A stretch of DNA of 64,000 bases. It comes from Cyanoderma ruficeps (lineage: Eukaryota; Chordata; Aves; Passeriformes; Timaliidae). The notes under the pieces were generated by a model. It was not told the origin of the DNA. It did not search any database and was given only the letters and a program-made list of their open reading frames with translations. Below, piece by piece: positions 48,243 through 60,983 of this stretch. The stretch's first letter is position 1. Each line of letters starts with the position of its first letter. A program made the translations under genes and the position numbers. Where the stretch lies: the NCBI GenBank assembly GCA_008694505.1, contig VZDJ01000044.1:351320-415319 (forward strand), given 5' to 3'.

Positions 48243-51200
48243 TCTGGTGAAACTTCTGTGAAACCCACTTCTCACTGATTTAATTACCCTGGTTGAGGAG
48301 TATTACTAATTCCCGATATTACTAATTCCATGGCGACAGCTTCCAACCCAAAAGGGAAGAAAGAATTGCAGACTAAATTCCAAGCTTCTTTGTGGATGTC
48401 AGGGAGGTATCCAGTTGTGTTCTCTTGCCCCAAGGAAGGATGAAACTGTACCTAATGAAACAACTTGGCATGGAAATGAACTGAAAGCCTTGAAGGGCTT
48501 GAAGCTCAGGCCCTGAAGTGTGTGGATGTGTTCACATACTAGAAATAATATATAGAATATAACTTCAAAGTAGCATCTCCGAGGGAAGAGGGAGGGAGGA
48601 AGAGTAATACACTAATAATTCTCTTTATTTGAAGGTTAAAAGGGTGCTGAAGCAGAAATTGCAGTGTTCAGTGCATCCTGTTAAATGACAAATAACCTCT
48701 TCTGTGTCCTGGCTTTTTCCTCCATAACCAACCTTACCTTTCTCCTCCTATTACAAGTGTGGATGTAACTCACACGTTATGTGAGTAGAAGCAAAAGAAT
48801 TTTATTGCACTGAATTTTATTTTTCCTTAAGTGCAAGCAAGAGGAAGATACAGCAGGAAGGGATGTAAGCACATTTATTCCCAACTCTTTTAGATGAGAC
48901 CTTAAAGGAATCCTCTCTTAGGTATCTGTGATATAGTGGTCATCAAATCTCCCAAAAATTCAGGCTTGAAGGTTTCTCACTGCCCTGTCTGGGATAAACT
49001 TGCAGAGGAAAAGTTGAGAAAGGAGCCTTTTCCTTCTCAGTGCTGTGTGTTTAAGCCCAGCAGTTGTAGTAAAACTCAGTGCTGCAGGTTTTGATGTTCT
49101 GCCTCAAAACATTGAATTTTAAAAGCAGATATTTTTAATTTGAAAGGTGCATTTTGCAGCACCAGCACAGCCAAGTGGTTGAGTTCATGGGAGGCAATTG
49201 GCATGAGTGCTGTCTGTGTACAGATGCTGTCCCTGAGCGCTTTGAGCCAAGATCATTTCCAAATTAAAAGGGAATTTTAGAATTTTAGCTAAAAAAGCAC
49301 CTGCATGCTGCTTCTTGAATCAGCAGCAGCTGCAACCTCTTTGTGTTATATGTTTCCCTGCATCTGGCCTGGCCTGGCCCTGCTCTACATATTGATTCAT
49401 TGAACCACTTGTAATAACAATAAATAGTGTACATTTGAAGTGGTATGTGCATGGTTTTCCTTCCTACCTGAATTAATGAGACCTTCCTCTGCCACACTGA
49501 TGCCACCACTTGTTTCCCTTGTCACGTTCTATGAGAGCTGTCCACTGGTATGATTTAGAAATCCATTATCTTGGTTTTCCAGCAGCTTAAAAACTGGCCT
49601 AGTTGTGCAAGAGGAGTGTTAAACCCAGAGATGGTTGTATCCTTTTTATTAAATATAGGATAGAACCAATCTAGTTCCAGAAAGTAGAATTTGTAGAGAT
49701 TACTTGGATTTTTTTTTTTTTTTGCCTTTCTTCGGTGAATTTTAAGAACTCTGGTGTCTTACTAATGCAACCAGATAATTCTGAGCAAAAGAGCATTGAG
49801 AGCACAACAACTTCCCTTTAAAAGTGATGTTTTTGGGAGTTTCAGGATTGGATTCTGGGTGGTTGCCTCCCAAGCAGTGTCTGTTACCTGGCAGTCCAGT
49901 TTGCTGAGAATATTTATTTGGTCTCACCTGGTGCCTTGGGCTTGTTGTTTTTAAATCACCGTGTCGTGAATGGATTCACAGATTAATTGTGTATCTCTAA
50001 TTCACAAAAAAAAAACCCCAAATCCTGTAATTTTTTTTTTTTGGCCTAGCTTGACTAGATAGATGAGAATTAGATAAACACAAAAAGAGGCTGTTGTTAC
50101 CATGCCACAGCTCCTATACTACATGGAAGCTGTTTATTTTTTGCTTTGCATTTAAAGAAAAGTGATGTTTAAAAATCTTGTCCAGCTGCAGAATGTTTAT
50201 TCAGCATCTGAAGGTCTCTGCATTGAATATGCATTAGCAAGTCACAAGAATTAATAATTTACAATAGAATACAGATAAAATCATTGGGCTTCTACTCAGC
50301 TGCATGCAAATTTAACTTCATCCACACAAGCAAAATAAAAAGGAAAGAGAGGCTGCAAGACAAATCTAAGAACTGCACAGGGATTGGCTCCATCCGTCTT
50401 TATTCTCTGTGGTTCTGGAGCAAAGAGATAAATAGGAAAAGCCACCAGGAAAAAATATGAAACTCTCTTGGTTTTGAGGGGAAAGGAAGACAGGACTTTT
50501 TTAGAAAACACTTTAAAATAAATATTGCTGTTAGTTACAAGTGTACAGAGCATCTAATTGTCTGCGTGCATTTTCCGTGCCAGGAAGTTAATGGAATTAA
50601 ATACATAACTAAATTTTGAACTGAACCAGATTTAATTTATGGCCCTTAATATTAGAAAATTTAACTGTGCTCAAATGGCAACCTGAAAATCTAATCCTTT
50701 GAAGTATGAATTCAATTCTGCAGAAACCAGTTAATGGAAGGGCTATATAGATAGGGCCAAGTGCTTAATATCACCTACAAAAATGTGCTATTTTTGGCCG
50801 CTCTTCTGTAGGTACCTTTTGAATTTCTGTCCCCGAGACACTACTTAAATCCCTTTTCTGTGCCAAGAACAGACCATCTCAGTTTTCTTTCTCAGTCACA
50901 GGTAATCAGCAGGAGAAAAATTCAGTGGCATGCTCCCCTTCTGTCCTTCATCCAACCAATCTTAACTAATGTGGGTTTTTATCACCTACTTTTGGAGAGA
51001 AGTTTCCATAGTTTGGTGACTCCTCTTTTAAATTCGGGGTCAAATAGCTGACTAAGGATTTTTTGATGCTTAGAATTCCAAGTAATAATAAAATAATTTT
51101 AAAAAATCAGCACTTTGGCTACGTAATCCAAACCCAATTTTCAACCTGCTTTTGAATAAGGATGCATCTCAAATGGTTGAGATCTACCAACCCCTCCACG

Positions 51201-52646
51201 GGGAGAGATTGAGATAAAAAGTTGTGCTTCTGAGTGGTGAGGAATTCTGGCAGATTACAGAATACTGAGTATTTCTATCATGGCATTTTGCTAAAAAATT
51301 CCATTGACACAAACTGTGTCTCAGAGACTCAGGCAAATCTCCCCAAACCTTCACGTAGTTCCTACTTGCAGCAAGGTTTTTACTGCCTTGTTTCCTGTGG
51401 GGAAAACGCTCATTAAAACTCCATTTAATTTGGTGTTAACGATGCCATTAGCTCCTCCACATGTTTCGTGTGAGTCCTCCCCCACATCTGCATTCTTTCT
51501 CCCAGTTTTCCACCATTCACTCTGTCTGTCCCCGAAGTCTCTCCTGGTGTGTTAATAAACATCAGGCACAGGACCGCGAGTGTCTTTTGTAGGTTCAGAG
51601 GAAATGGTAAAATGTGGGCACTGAAAAGTGGGTTTTTTGTGGCATTTGTCACAAAAATTTGTCACTTGGAGCCCTGGGAAAACAGCCTTCCATCACAGGA
51701 GTGCTCTGGTAAGCAAATCACCTCGGAGAAAGAGGCTCCCAATGTTCAGTTCTGTGCACAGAGAGTCTCTTGCTCTGCTTCCTATCTAAATTTTTAATGT
51801 CTGAGATTCCTCATGCAAAAAGAGAAGTCTGCTCTTTATCCAGGCTTACTGAGGATGCCTACAGAGTATTTTTTTTTAATGTGCTTCTACTTCTTTGTTT
51901 TGTTTTTGTCAAAGCATCAGTATTGGAGTTTACATCATTTAAATAAAATTTTAGTTGAGTTTTACATTAGAATTACAATTTCACAGGTAGAGACTCAGAT
52001 ACTCTGACCACTTTTGATTTGAGCTTGAATCCCTTCTCCAACTTCCACGATTCTGTGATTGTATGAACAAATAAAATGCAGGTTTGCCGCTAAGTGGAAA
52101 ACCACTTTTCTCCATCACGAGTCCTGTGCCCTGCATCCCAAACGTGTTTTTCCACCTCCAATAATCTCCACCCGCTCTCCAAAGTGCAATTGCACTGCAG
52201 CAGTTTCTTCAGCGGGGTGCAGATTTCCCATTTCCATCTTGTGTCCCACTTCAGCAGAGAAAGGATTTAGGATGCACCGTGTCAGACACTCTGTACAATG
52301 AGGAAGGGTAGAAAGGCTCATAAATAGCAGGTTGGTTTAATTCCTGCTGACATGGAACTGCTGTAAATTGAACTTTGTTTTGCTCACACGCTTCGATTGG
52401 GGAGTTGTTGCCTGCTCTGGAGGGAAATGGTTGCCTGAGAAATTTGAAATAAATTGATTGTTCACCTAGTTGGTGGGTTTTTGTGGTTTTTTTTTTTTAT
52501 TTTTAGCCTGGCTTCCTGGGGGACAAATTTTACAGTCTCCATGTCTGCCTGCTCAGCCATTTATCACTACCCAACCTCCTCCTCGGCTTTCAACACATTG
52601 GTTAATTTAATGCAAATGTGACAGAGCCAGAAGTCATTAGATCTAA

Positions 52647-52697
52647 TCGTTAGTCATAAGATCTAGTCATTATATTTAAGTCGTTAGTCATAAGATC
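52647..52697. repeat. 34-bp tandem repeat (one and a half units)
   Basis: TCGTTAGTCATAAGATC occurs at 52647 and again at 52681, a spacing of 34 bases. The intervening and preceding sequence carries further weaker TAGTCATTA and AGTCATTAGATCTAA echoes. It looks like a small, old, locally expanded repeat. Confidence 0.75.
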
Positions 52698-55600
52698 ATC
52701 ATTGCTACAAATTTAATAAAAACTGGTGGTTGGTTTGACGATGGAGACCCAAAGTACTCCATTCTCTTGGGGAGAAAGATGGGCAGCAGCCACTTGGCTG
52801 ACACGTGGAAATATTTTACTGAACGTTGCTTCCTGTAACAGCCAAAATCCTTATTTTTCTTAGCCTTCCTATTGGTAGGAGTGGCAGGTTTTCCAATTCC
52901 CTTTTGAAACTCGTCCTCCTTGTTGATAATCACTGTTCCCAGCAGGTCCTTCAGGGGATAAAGAAGTCCTTGCAAAATTTCAATAGCAACTGGCCTTCGA
53001 GTAAATTTTCTTTCTCAGTCAGTCTGATTTTAGTTCTTTCGTTGGGTTTTATTTCTCGCCTTGCCAAAAAAAAAAAAAAGGATAATCAAGTGAATATAGT
53101 TATGAAAAGAAAGCAAATTTTTGGTTTTCTCAACATAATATAGCAGGGTATTTCCAGGCAGACACATGACGGTGAGGTTCATCACTGCCTTAATTATCTT
53201 TTCACCTGTCAGCTTCTGCTGGCTCTGACTATCAATACTGTGAGGTAATCAATGCAGTTTATGTTTGCCCTTCTGTGCCATAATAGTCTGTGATAAACCA
53301 CAATGAGTGTATAAATTTAAATAGCTGGAGTACTAACCCAGCAAAGGAGAGCAAAGTAATTTCTGATGGCTTTGGCTTTTTTTTTTTCAATTGTGTGTTG
53401 GCGCACACTGAGAAAGTATTTGGGATCATAAAATGTTAAATTCTCTATTTAGCTTTGCTGGAGGTATTCTTGCAGATTGTTTAGAAACTCTTAGAAGAAA
53501 GTTCAGAAAAAAAAACCCTAGTGTTTTTTCAGGCCAAATCCATATAGCTCCTTTTGGATATATGGGGTTTTCTATCAAGAAATGCCTGGTGGCTCCTGGA
53601 TTTTCCAGATGTGGCTTCTTTGTAGAATGCTTTCTGTCCAAGTCTTTTTTTCCTGACTTTCCTTGTCTCTTTCCTAATTGTTTCAGCCAAGTGAGTAAGT
53701 CTGTGGGTTGACTGTCACTGCTTCATAAGCACTCTGTAAGCTTATAAATGTAAATACCAGCCCTTTTTTATTGTGCACCTTGCTTTAAAGCCACTGGTTC
53801 TGCCCCAGGACAAACGACACAATCAGTGATGCCTTTTAAAAAGTTGTCATCCAAACTCCTTTTTGCTTCCTCCCTCTATCTTTTAGTGAATGTATCTTAA
53901 TTGTGCTGTGCTGATTACATGCACAGAGGAAATTTTTCCTAGAAATCAAATTCATCTTTCAAATTCTTCGTTCCTGACAGTGAGTGATTAGTGACAAAAG
54001 TGGCTTTCTCCTCAGTTCTTGCCTTTTAATGGTTCTTTACCCAATTAAATCCATGGCTCCTGGGTTAATACCTGTCACTGAAAATGCAGAGATGGGATCC
54101 TGGCTCCACAGAAGTCAGAATGTGACAGACAAAGTGAATTTTTGCATTTAGTACGTTGGATTTCTCGCTCATTCTCGGTTATTCATTATGGTTATATTTA
54201 GATTATCAAACAAAGGCAATTCACACCTTGTTTATAACACACTGACCTCTTCGTGCTCTTAGTCTGTCACAAATCCACGGAGTTATTAGCAGAAACTCAA
54301 ACCCTGAATTGACATTGAAGGGACTGGGATTGTTCCACGCATAGGCTGGCCCTGTCTTTCAAGAGACCTCAGGCAGCCTGATTCATTATTTCATTATTTA
54401 TTATTCTTTTAGATTTTCTGTCAGATCATGCAATACATGAAAGAAAGGAAGTTCTTATTGCCCTCAAAATGGACTGAGTCTTGTAATGGAGCTCTGAGAG
54501 GGAAGAGGGAACTTATGGAGAAATGAAGATCCCAGTTCTGTTTCAAGGCTCTGGAATGTGAGCTGGAAACAATTTGTTCAGACCACCTGCAGTGTTAAAC
54601 AATGAAATATATGTGGTTGATTTAATTAGCCATTGATGTGTATCATATAACTACAACGTCACACATATGTCCTGTTTTTAGTGCAAAATAAGTGGGTTTT
54701 TTTCAAATTTGCCTTCTGGAAGGCAATGATTTGTTATAAACATGAACAAAGCTTATAAATCATATAAAACACACGCTCTTGGGATCAGATTTATACAATT
54801 TTCAGAGTTGATCTGGCACAGCTCTGAAAGAGAGCTGTATCCACTTAACCCGGGGTTCAGCTTTGGCAGTAAGATGTGAGAAAGCATAATATTTGCAGCT
54901 TTTGTGAGTTTGGGAGACATAATGAATAGAAAACTGTAATTCTGCTATTTGGAATCTTTGAGAGTCCTTTCAGGATGCATCACAGTTTATCCCAGTTAAA
55001 GCCCATAAATGATCTAATGGTATGTTTTGGCTTTTTCCTGCAAATAACAAAAAAAAGAGACAGCTCATGCCTTAATTCTTTTTTTCTGAGACAAAGTAGC
55101 CCTTTTGGATTTGTTTTGAATTTCTGGGGATTAGGGGGAATTTTCAGGTTAAATATTAACTTCACGAGAGGAGTTTGAATTACTCACGTTGTGCTATTCC
55201 TGGCACAACATGTTTCCCATGCAGGCATGGTCAAATAATGAGATAATCAAAGGTGCCTTGCTCGTACTGAAATTCAGCTTTAGCCTCACATCATTTCTTC
55301 ACTGAGCTGTGATAATCCAAATCCTGAGTTTTGTTTGTGCTCCTCTTTAGGGATCTTGACTAAACCAACCATGGGATATTTTCTTTTTTTTTTGCAAGAG
55401 GAAGGTGAGCCCTTTGAGATACCATGTGGCCCCGAGCTTAAAAGAAATCCCAGTGTCAGCCTGAAAGCCAGGCAGGGTGTTCAGTGACAGGTGACAGGTC
55501 AGTGTTTGAGAGGAGTCTGAGGAACAGCTTCAATCTTTCCATTAAAAGGGAATATGAGGGGCAAAAAAAAGCCGGAAAAAGCAAAACCTAGATTGATTTT

Positions 55601-57019
55601 TCTGGGGGCTGAACTGTCCATGTTCTGTTTGGGATTTTTGTGATGGGACAAGAGAGATTTCCCTCCTGGAAGGACAATGCAGACCTAACAAAAGCAGCAG
55701 AGCTTTTAATAGGGCTGAACCCTCCAGTGATCATCAGGTGTGCATTCAACAGGTGCCAGTGAAGCAGCTGAGGCAGATCTGGAATTTCACAAGGCAGTGT
55801 GTGTTGTGGGGGGCTGTGACATGATTCTCTGCTAACTTACATTTCATGGGGAATATTCAGACTGTTTCTTCGATCCCAGTAAAAGATCTGTGGCGTAAAA
55901 GACACAGAAAAGAAGACCCCCAACCTGTTTGTTGAAGTAATTAAAGGGATGGTGGAAACCGGTGTTGGGACTCAAGGGATGAAATTAATTATTCATATTA
56001 GCAAAGCAGGGATGATTGCTGCTGCTCTCCTAAGTGGATGTGATGGAGACAACAGGGCTAAATTGTTAACTGCCTGTGTGGGCTGCAGAATGATGTGGTT
56101 TGTGTAGTGATTGTCATAGAGATGCAAGGCTGAGCTGGAGAAAGAGGGAGCAGGACAAGAGACGAAACAGAACGTGAAATATCTTCTTGCTATTGAGCAA
56201 CATTCAGTTGTTCACTGTTGCTGGAGCTGTAAATAAACCGGTTTATTGTTGCTCTCTGCTTTTTGCATCAGGTTTTAGAAAACAGAATTGTGAGAAGGTC
56301 TTAACAGGGCTACTCAAAGTTGTTAAGAGCATGAAGTTGTCACAGAGGTAGGGTTTTCTCCATCTCCTTGGCATGTAGGACATTAGGCCTGAACAGCACT
56401 TCCTAAAACATCAGCAGCAGCACACAAAAATAGAAACCTCTTTGATTTTTCTTGGGGTCTTAATTTACTTCTAAAAAATTGAATCCCGTTCTTTTACTCT
56501 GGGTGCTTAACTTGAACGGGCCTAAAATATATTTTGAGCCTGTAAGCAGGAGGTGCAGTCTAATGAGTTTAATCCCAATCATTGCCTGCCTCTCCAAACT
56601 CATTTCTAATTGAGGTGATGGTTCATCAGTGATGGGCTCCTCTGGCTTGGTCCAGGGAAAAATCCTGCAGCAGAGGACTAACCCCTGGAAAAGCCAGTGA
56701 GGGCAGCAGCTGGAGCATGAGGTGCCTATCCTTGTGCTGGAAAAAATTAGACTGCAACAGGAACTTTAATCAGTAGATAGTGGAGGTAAAGGAATATTTT
56801 TATTGAATACTTGCGGAGAAGAAATTTTATTTCCTGGTGTTGTTAGGAATTGGAAGGCTGAGTGTTTTCTCTTAAGAAAAACTCTGGCTGGGATGGGTAG
56901 CGGGGTTTTCCCACTTTTCCATATCTGACTAATTCACAGGTTCATTTTTAGAGGGCTTTTTTAATGGCTTCTATCTCAGTGATTTTACTGAAGCAAAATA
57001 AAAATTATTTTACTAAAAA

Positions 57020-57074
57020 TCCCAGAATCACAGAATATTCCAAATTGGAAGGGACCCATCAGGGTCATGGAGTG
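57020..57074 (-). repeat. CR1-like LINE 3' end fragment, minus strand
   Basis: CCCAGAATCACAGAATATTC, CAAATTGGAAGGGACCCATC and AGGGTCATGGAGT are the reverse complement of the CR1 terminus. One of only two minus-strand CR1 pieces noted. Confidence 0.85.
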
Positions 57075-59544
57075 CAGCTGAAATGTGTGTTGTACCAAAG
57101 ACCTCACCTTTTCTGAGGTGAAAAATAACTCTGGAAAATACCACATGTTTGCCCTGAGAGAGTGATTGCTATTTCTCCTTTTCTTAAATAACATTTTAAG
57201 TGCTCTTCAGACAGCTTGGTGATTTCAGGGGTAATAAAAATAATGAAATTTATGTGAACTGTCTGTGATTACAGCAGAGGAGTTGAAGTGCTTGCTGATG
57301 TTCTGTGGCATTTTTTATCGCTGATTTTAAGGAATTCCCCATGATTCTCTCCTAACAACCCAACACTCCTGAATGAGAGCAGCAAGCTGTGCAGATCAGG
57401 AACTCTGGGAGCCAGGGGGAAATGTTTAACCTGGTGGTGCTGCTGCCAGAGTGTTGGAGTTCATTGCTTGGCAGGAAATGAGACCAGGATATTTTTCATT
57501 TGTTCCAGACATCAGATGGTTTTTCAAGCATTTTGACATATTCTGGGGGATTAAAGAACCTTCAGTTATCAGACACAGTCATGTCAACACGAAATGAAAT
57601 ACTCTGAATTCTGTTTTAGAGATAGCATGGTATCAGCAACAGGAATATCAATTGCTTTTAGTACAGAGGTGATTTGGGAAGGAAAATAGGACCCCAAGTA
57701 TTTTATCATATCACCATGGTGCTTTCCAGCTCCAATGGGCAAGAAGACTCCATAAAAAATGTCCTTACATTATTTTATGTGTTCTAGCAACACAAATTAA
57801 GATGCATTGAAGTCTTCATAGGTACAGATAACAATAGGAATGATGAAAATTTCATATATCCAGAGTAAATATATCCGTATTTATTGCTGAAAACTGGTTT
57901 TGTGCATCAGGCCTTTTGTTATTAGACTGAGCTCTAAGTGAATTTACCAGGATCTAAACATCAGATAAAATGTTATATGCAGCAGCTCTGGGAAAGGAAA
58001 AATGGGCAAATAGCAGCTTTGGGAAAGGATCTGTGACACTTTGCATGGAATATTAAATTTAGACAGTTGGGAGAGCCGACCTCAAAGGAGAAACCACCCT
58101 TTAGACCCTGTGGATTTCTATGTAAGTGAATTTTAAGTATAGACTCTCCTAGAGCTCTCCTGCTAAGATGATGAATAGAGGAAGCATTGAATTTAGGAGA
58201 GAAAGTCACAGGCCTTAAAATAGATTGCCCATCTCAAAAACTAAAATGGCTTTGGTCATTCTGTCTGGATTTGCCTTTTTAGAGAGGTTCTTGTTGAAAT
58301 CAACTGAGGGAAAAGATGTCCATGACTGATGGAGGGATTGACAGCAAAAGCTGTTATAACCCATTTCCCAAATTTACCTGTAGTGATGCCAATGGGAATT
58401 TATGGCACACTGTTCTATATCCCAGATGTTTTTCTGTAGGTCTGGATTGGATAAGTTAGTGCTGAGTTCGTGCCAAAATACCACTAAATCACTGCCTTTG
58501 CAGCTCCCTAGTATTTTACCTTGACCTTACTCTTGGCAAAAATCTAATTTATTCCATTTAATAAATGAATGCAGTTTGAAATGTGTTCATTACACCAGGG
58601 TTCAAGAAACCAATGCTGTGTGTCACATGGACTTAAAGCATTTTGTGCTTTTACTCTAAAGATCAATGTCTTGTGATCAGCAGCATTAATTTAATAATAT
58701 TCAGGGGGAAAAAAATCAATGTCAATAATGAAAGATGTTATCGCTGCTTGAATCCCCTCCATTTCAGTGTATCTTTTTTACACCCATATTCTCTGCTGGT
58801 GTTTACTCTTTGCTTTATTGACATCTCTGAAATAATTCACATTCTGCAGTTACAGAATAATATTCAATTTTGCCTTTGTCATTTGGGTTGAATCCTCACT
58901 TGGGAAGATGCAATCAGCTTTCCACTGCAAATTGGATGTATCTTTTGTCTTTTTCTTCAAGTAATTCTGTGTGTCATCAATATTTTTGTCCCGATAACTC
59001 CGTTCTTTCATTCACGTCCAACCAACACCTTCGTTTTTCACCTCCAAATATTCAGAAATCTTCTTTCCTTTATCTTGACTTCTATATTTTCTGGCCCTTG
59101 ACTCGTCTCCAGAATGAACAGTTTACAGTTTTTTAAATCTGGCTTTACGCTATTTTCAGAGGTGAGCTGTCTCTTTGTCTTCCATCTCTGTGATAAATTC
59201 CTGTGGCCAGGTCACTGCTGACCCTTGGGCGGCAGCACAGCTCAGCTCTGCTGTTCAGGGTTCTGCTGAGCACAGCTCAGTTCTTGGGTCACTTCAGAGC
59301 TCTCCTACCTCTGTCTGTGCGTTTCTGCTTTGTCCTCTGAGCAACCTTCAGCTTTTATCAGTTCTCTGAGTATTTTTCACTCGTGGCCATCTGTGTTTTT
59401 GCATTCTGTCTCTTAGGCTGCCCTTTCCCTTGTGCGAAGCGACCTCTGTTTTCTCTCTCAGATCTGCTGCTTTCAGCATTCGTGTGTTGACAGTGCCAGG
59501 TGGGGCTCCTTCCTTGAACTTGTCTTATCTCAGAAGTAGTTTTT

Positions 59545-60079
59545 TGTTGGAGCCCTGGGCACTGAGAATTCCAGACTTTCTGTGCTGACAGGCACTGACC
59601 CCCAAGCAAACACTGCATTGACTGAGGCCATGGAAAAGGCTTCCAAAATTGAGTGACAGTACTGGGATTGTGGGTGTGGAGTTTGACTAGAAGTGTGTGA
59701 TATCACAGGGTGGAAAACTTAGAGTTTAAGGGTTTAGAATATAGTAATATATATATAAAGAAAGATGGAGGGTTTAGGGTGGAGCCCAGTCCTTCTTTTT
59801 CACCACCTTCTCCATAGGTCTGGGTGGTGTTTTGTAATTGGGTAGAAAAGTCCATATTGCGGGCCACGGGTGGTTGGTTATTGGGTTAAAAGTCAAAATA
59901 ATTTAGGTATTATTTCTTAATTAGACAGTTTGTTCTTTTTGCAGAGAGAGACGGAGACATTTTCTACTTTGTTAGCTAGAACTCTCAGCTTGTGAGACTG
60001 TAACACAGATAAGAATTAATAAACATCTGAATCCAAACACGAAACAATGTCTCTCAAGCATTTAATCCCAACTCTAACA
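59545..60079 (+). mobile_element. LTR-like element, copy 2 of second family
   Basis: It runs from TGTTGGAGCCCTGGGCACTG at 59545 to a CCCAACTCTAACA end at 60079, with AATAAA at 60018-60023 about 56 bases before the end. This layout fits a solo retroviral LTR of about 535 bp. It is the inverted partner of 27971-28478, about 31 kb away. The two copies differ by substitutions and small insertions, including an extra TATATATATAAAG stretch near 59748. No target-site duplication is obvious at these ends, and an A-rich stretch after 60079 has weak similarity to the other copy's flank, so the 3' limit could be slightly further on. The family cannot be named from sequence alone. Confidence 0.75.
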
Positions 60080-60245
60080 GAAAAGAAAATAAAAAAGCCA
60101 ACAGATTTTGGGTGGAAAACTGAGTTTTTCCCTTGTGCCAGTGCATTGAAAAATGGCCTAGGGAGGTTCTTCTGTAGAAGCCAATGCACCTAAAATGACT
60201 GAACACCACGCTTTGAGGAAAACAGAGAGAATATTTGTGCTAGGT

Positions 60246-60300
60246 TAACATTTGGACTTGATGATCTTAAGGTCTTTTCCAGCCTAAATGATTCCATGCT
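60246..60300 (+). repeat. CR1-like LINE 3' end fragment
   Basis: TTTGGACTTGATGATCTTAA, GGTCTTTTCCAGCCTAAATG and ATTCCATGCT are a near-consensus CR1 end. Confidence 0.88.
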
Positions 60301-60503
60301 TCTCCAAGACTTTTTGTAACACTTTTTGGATAATGGCAGTTTTTTCAAGTCCGTGTTATCAAAGAAACACTGTGGCTTATGTGAGGAGTAATTTCAAACC
60401 TACAGACAGGATGGCAGAGATCTCTGCCATTAACTATTGATGGATTTGAAAGGAACATGTTTATCCCTGTGGTCATGGGTCACAGTATCCCAGGAGATAG
60501 CAG

Positions 60504-60575
60504 GGAGTCATCCTGGTTTGGGGAGTCATCCTGGTTTGGGGAGTCATCCTGGTTTGGGGAGTCATCCTGGTTTGG
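60504..60575. repeat. 18-bp minisatellite, four perfect copies
   Basis: GGAGTCATCCTGGTTTGG is repeated four times without a mismatch and then breaks into GGAATCAGCTG. The unit is six codons long, so open frames pass through on both strands (for example a repeated Ser-His-Pro-Gly-Leu-Gly reading). These are shadows. Perfect identity points to recent expansion and probable length polymorphism. Confidence 0.97.
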
Positions 60576-60925
60576 GGAATCAGCTGCTGGATTTTCCAGC
60601 TTTTCCTGGGAAATGCCAAATGGTGAGGAGCTCCAGTGTCTAACCATTACTGAAGGAAGCTGTAGCATGTTGTAACAAAGATGAGCGTTTCCATTTTTCT
60701 GTGGTTTTACTGCTTGGTCTGTTTGCTCTAATTAACAGCATTCAGCAGGGGATTATTTTGCTGATAGCAGTAGCTAATAGCTGGTTGCTTAAGGCTTCAG
60801 TCATGCAGTTAGCATTTGTTTTCCGTACTGGTTTTAACTTTTTCCTGACTGCTAACAGAGAAAGGAATAAGTACTGAATATTGCCATCATCCTCTTGGAA
60901 TGCTTTGATATATATTATAAACATA

Positions 60926-60983
60926 GGTGGGAATTGGTTGAGCTTTAAGCTTCTTTCCAACCCAAGCCATTCCATGATTCTGT
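60926..60983 (+). repeat. CR1-like LINE 3' end fragment (degraded)
   Basis: GGTGGGAATTGGTTGAGCTT, TAAGCTTCTTTCCAACCCAA and GCCATTCCATGATTCTGTGG match the CR1 terminus. Confidence 0.8.

Noticed and set aside
51990..52065. Possible CR1 3' end (CTTCTCCAACTTCCACGATT, CTGTGATTGTATG)
   Set aside because: Only the last 40 or so bases are suggestive, and the preceding GACTTGATGATC motif is missing. Too degraded to call.
60437..60675. Repeat-bearing open frames (Ser-His-Pro-Gly-Leu-Gly type)
   Set aside because: They are products of an 18-bp minisatellite whose unit is a multiple of three. All overlapping frames show the same effect.
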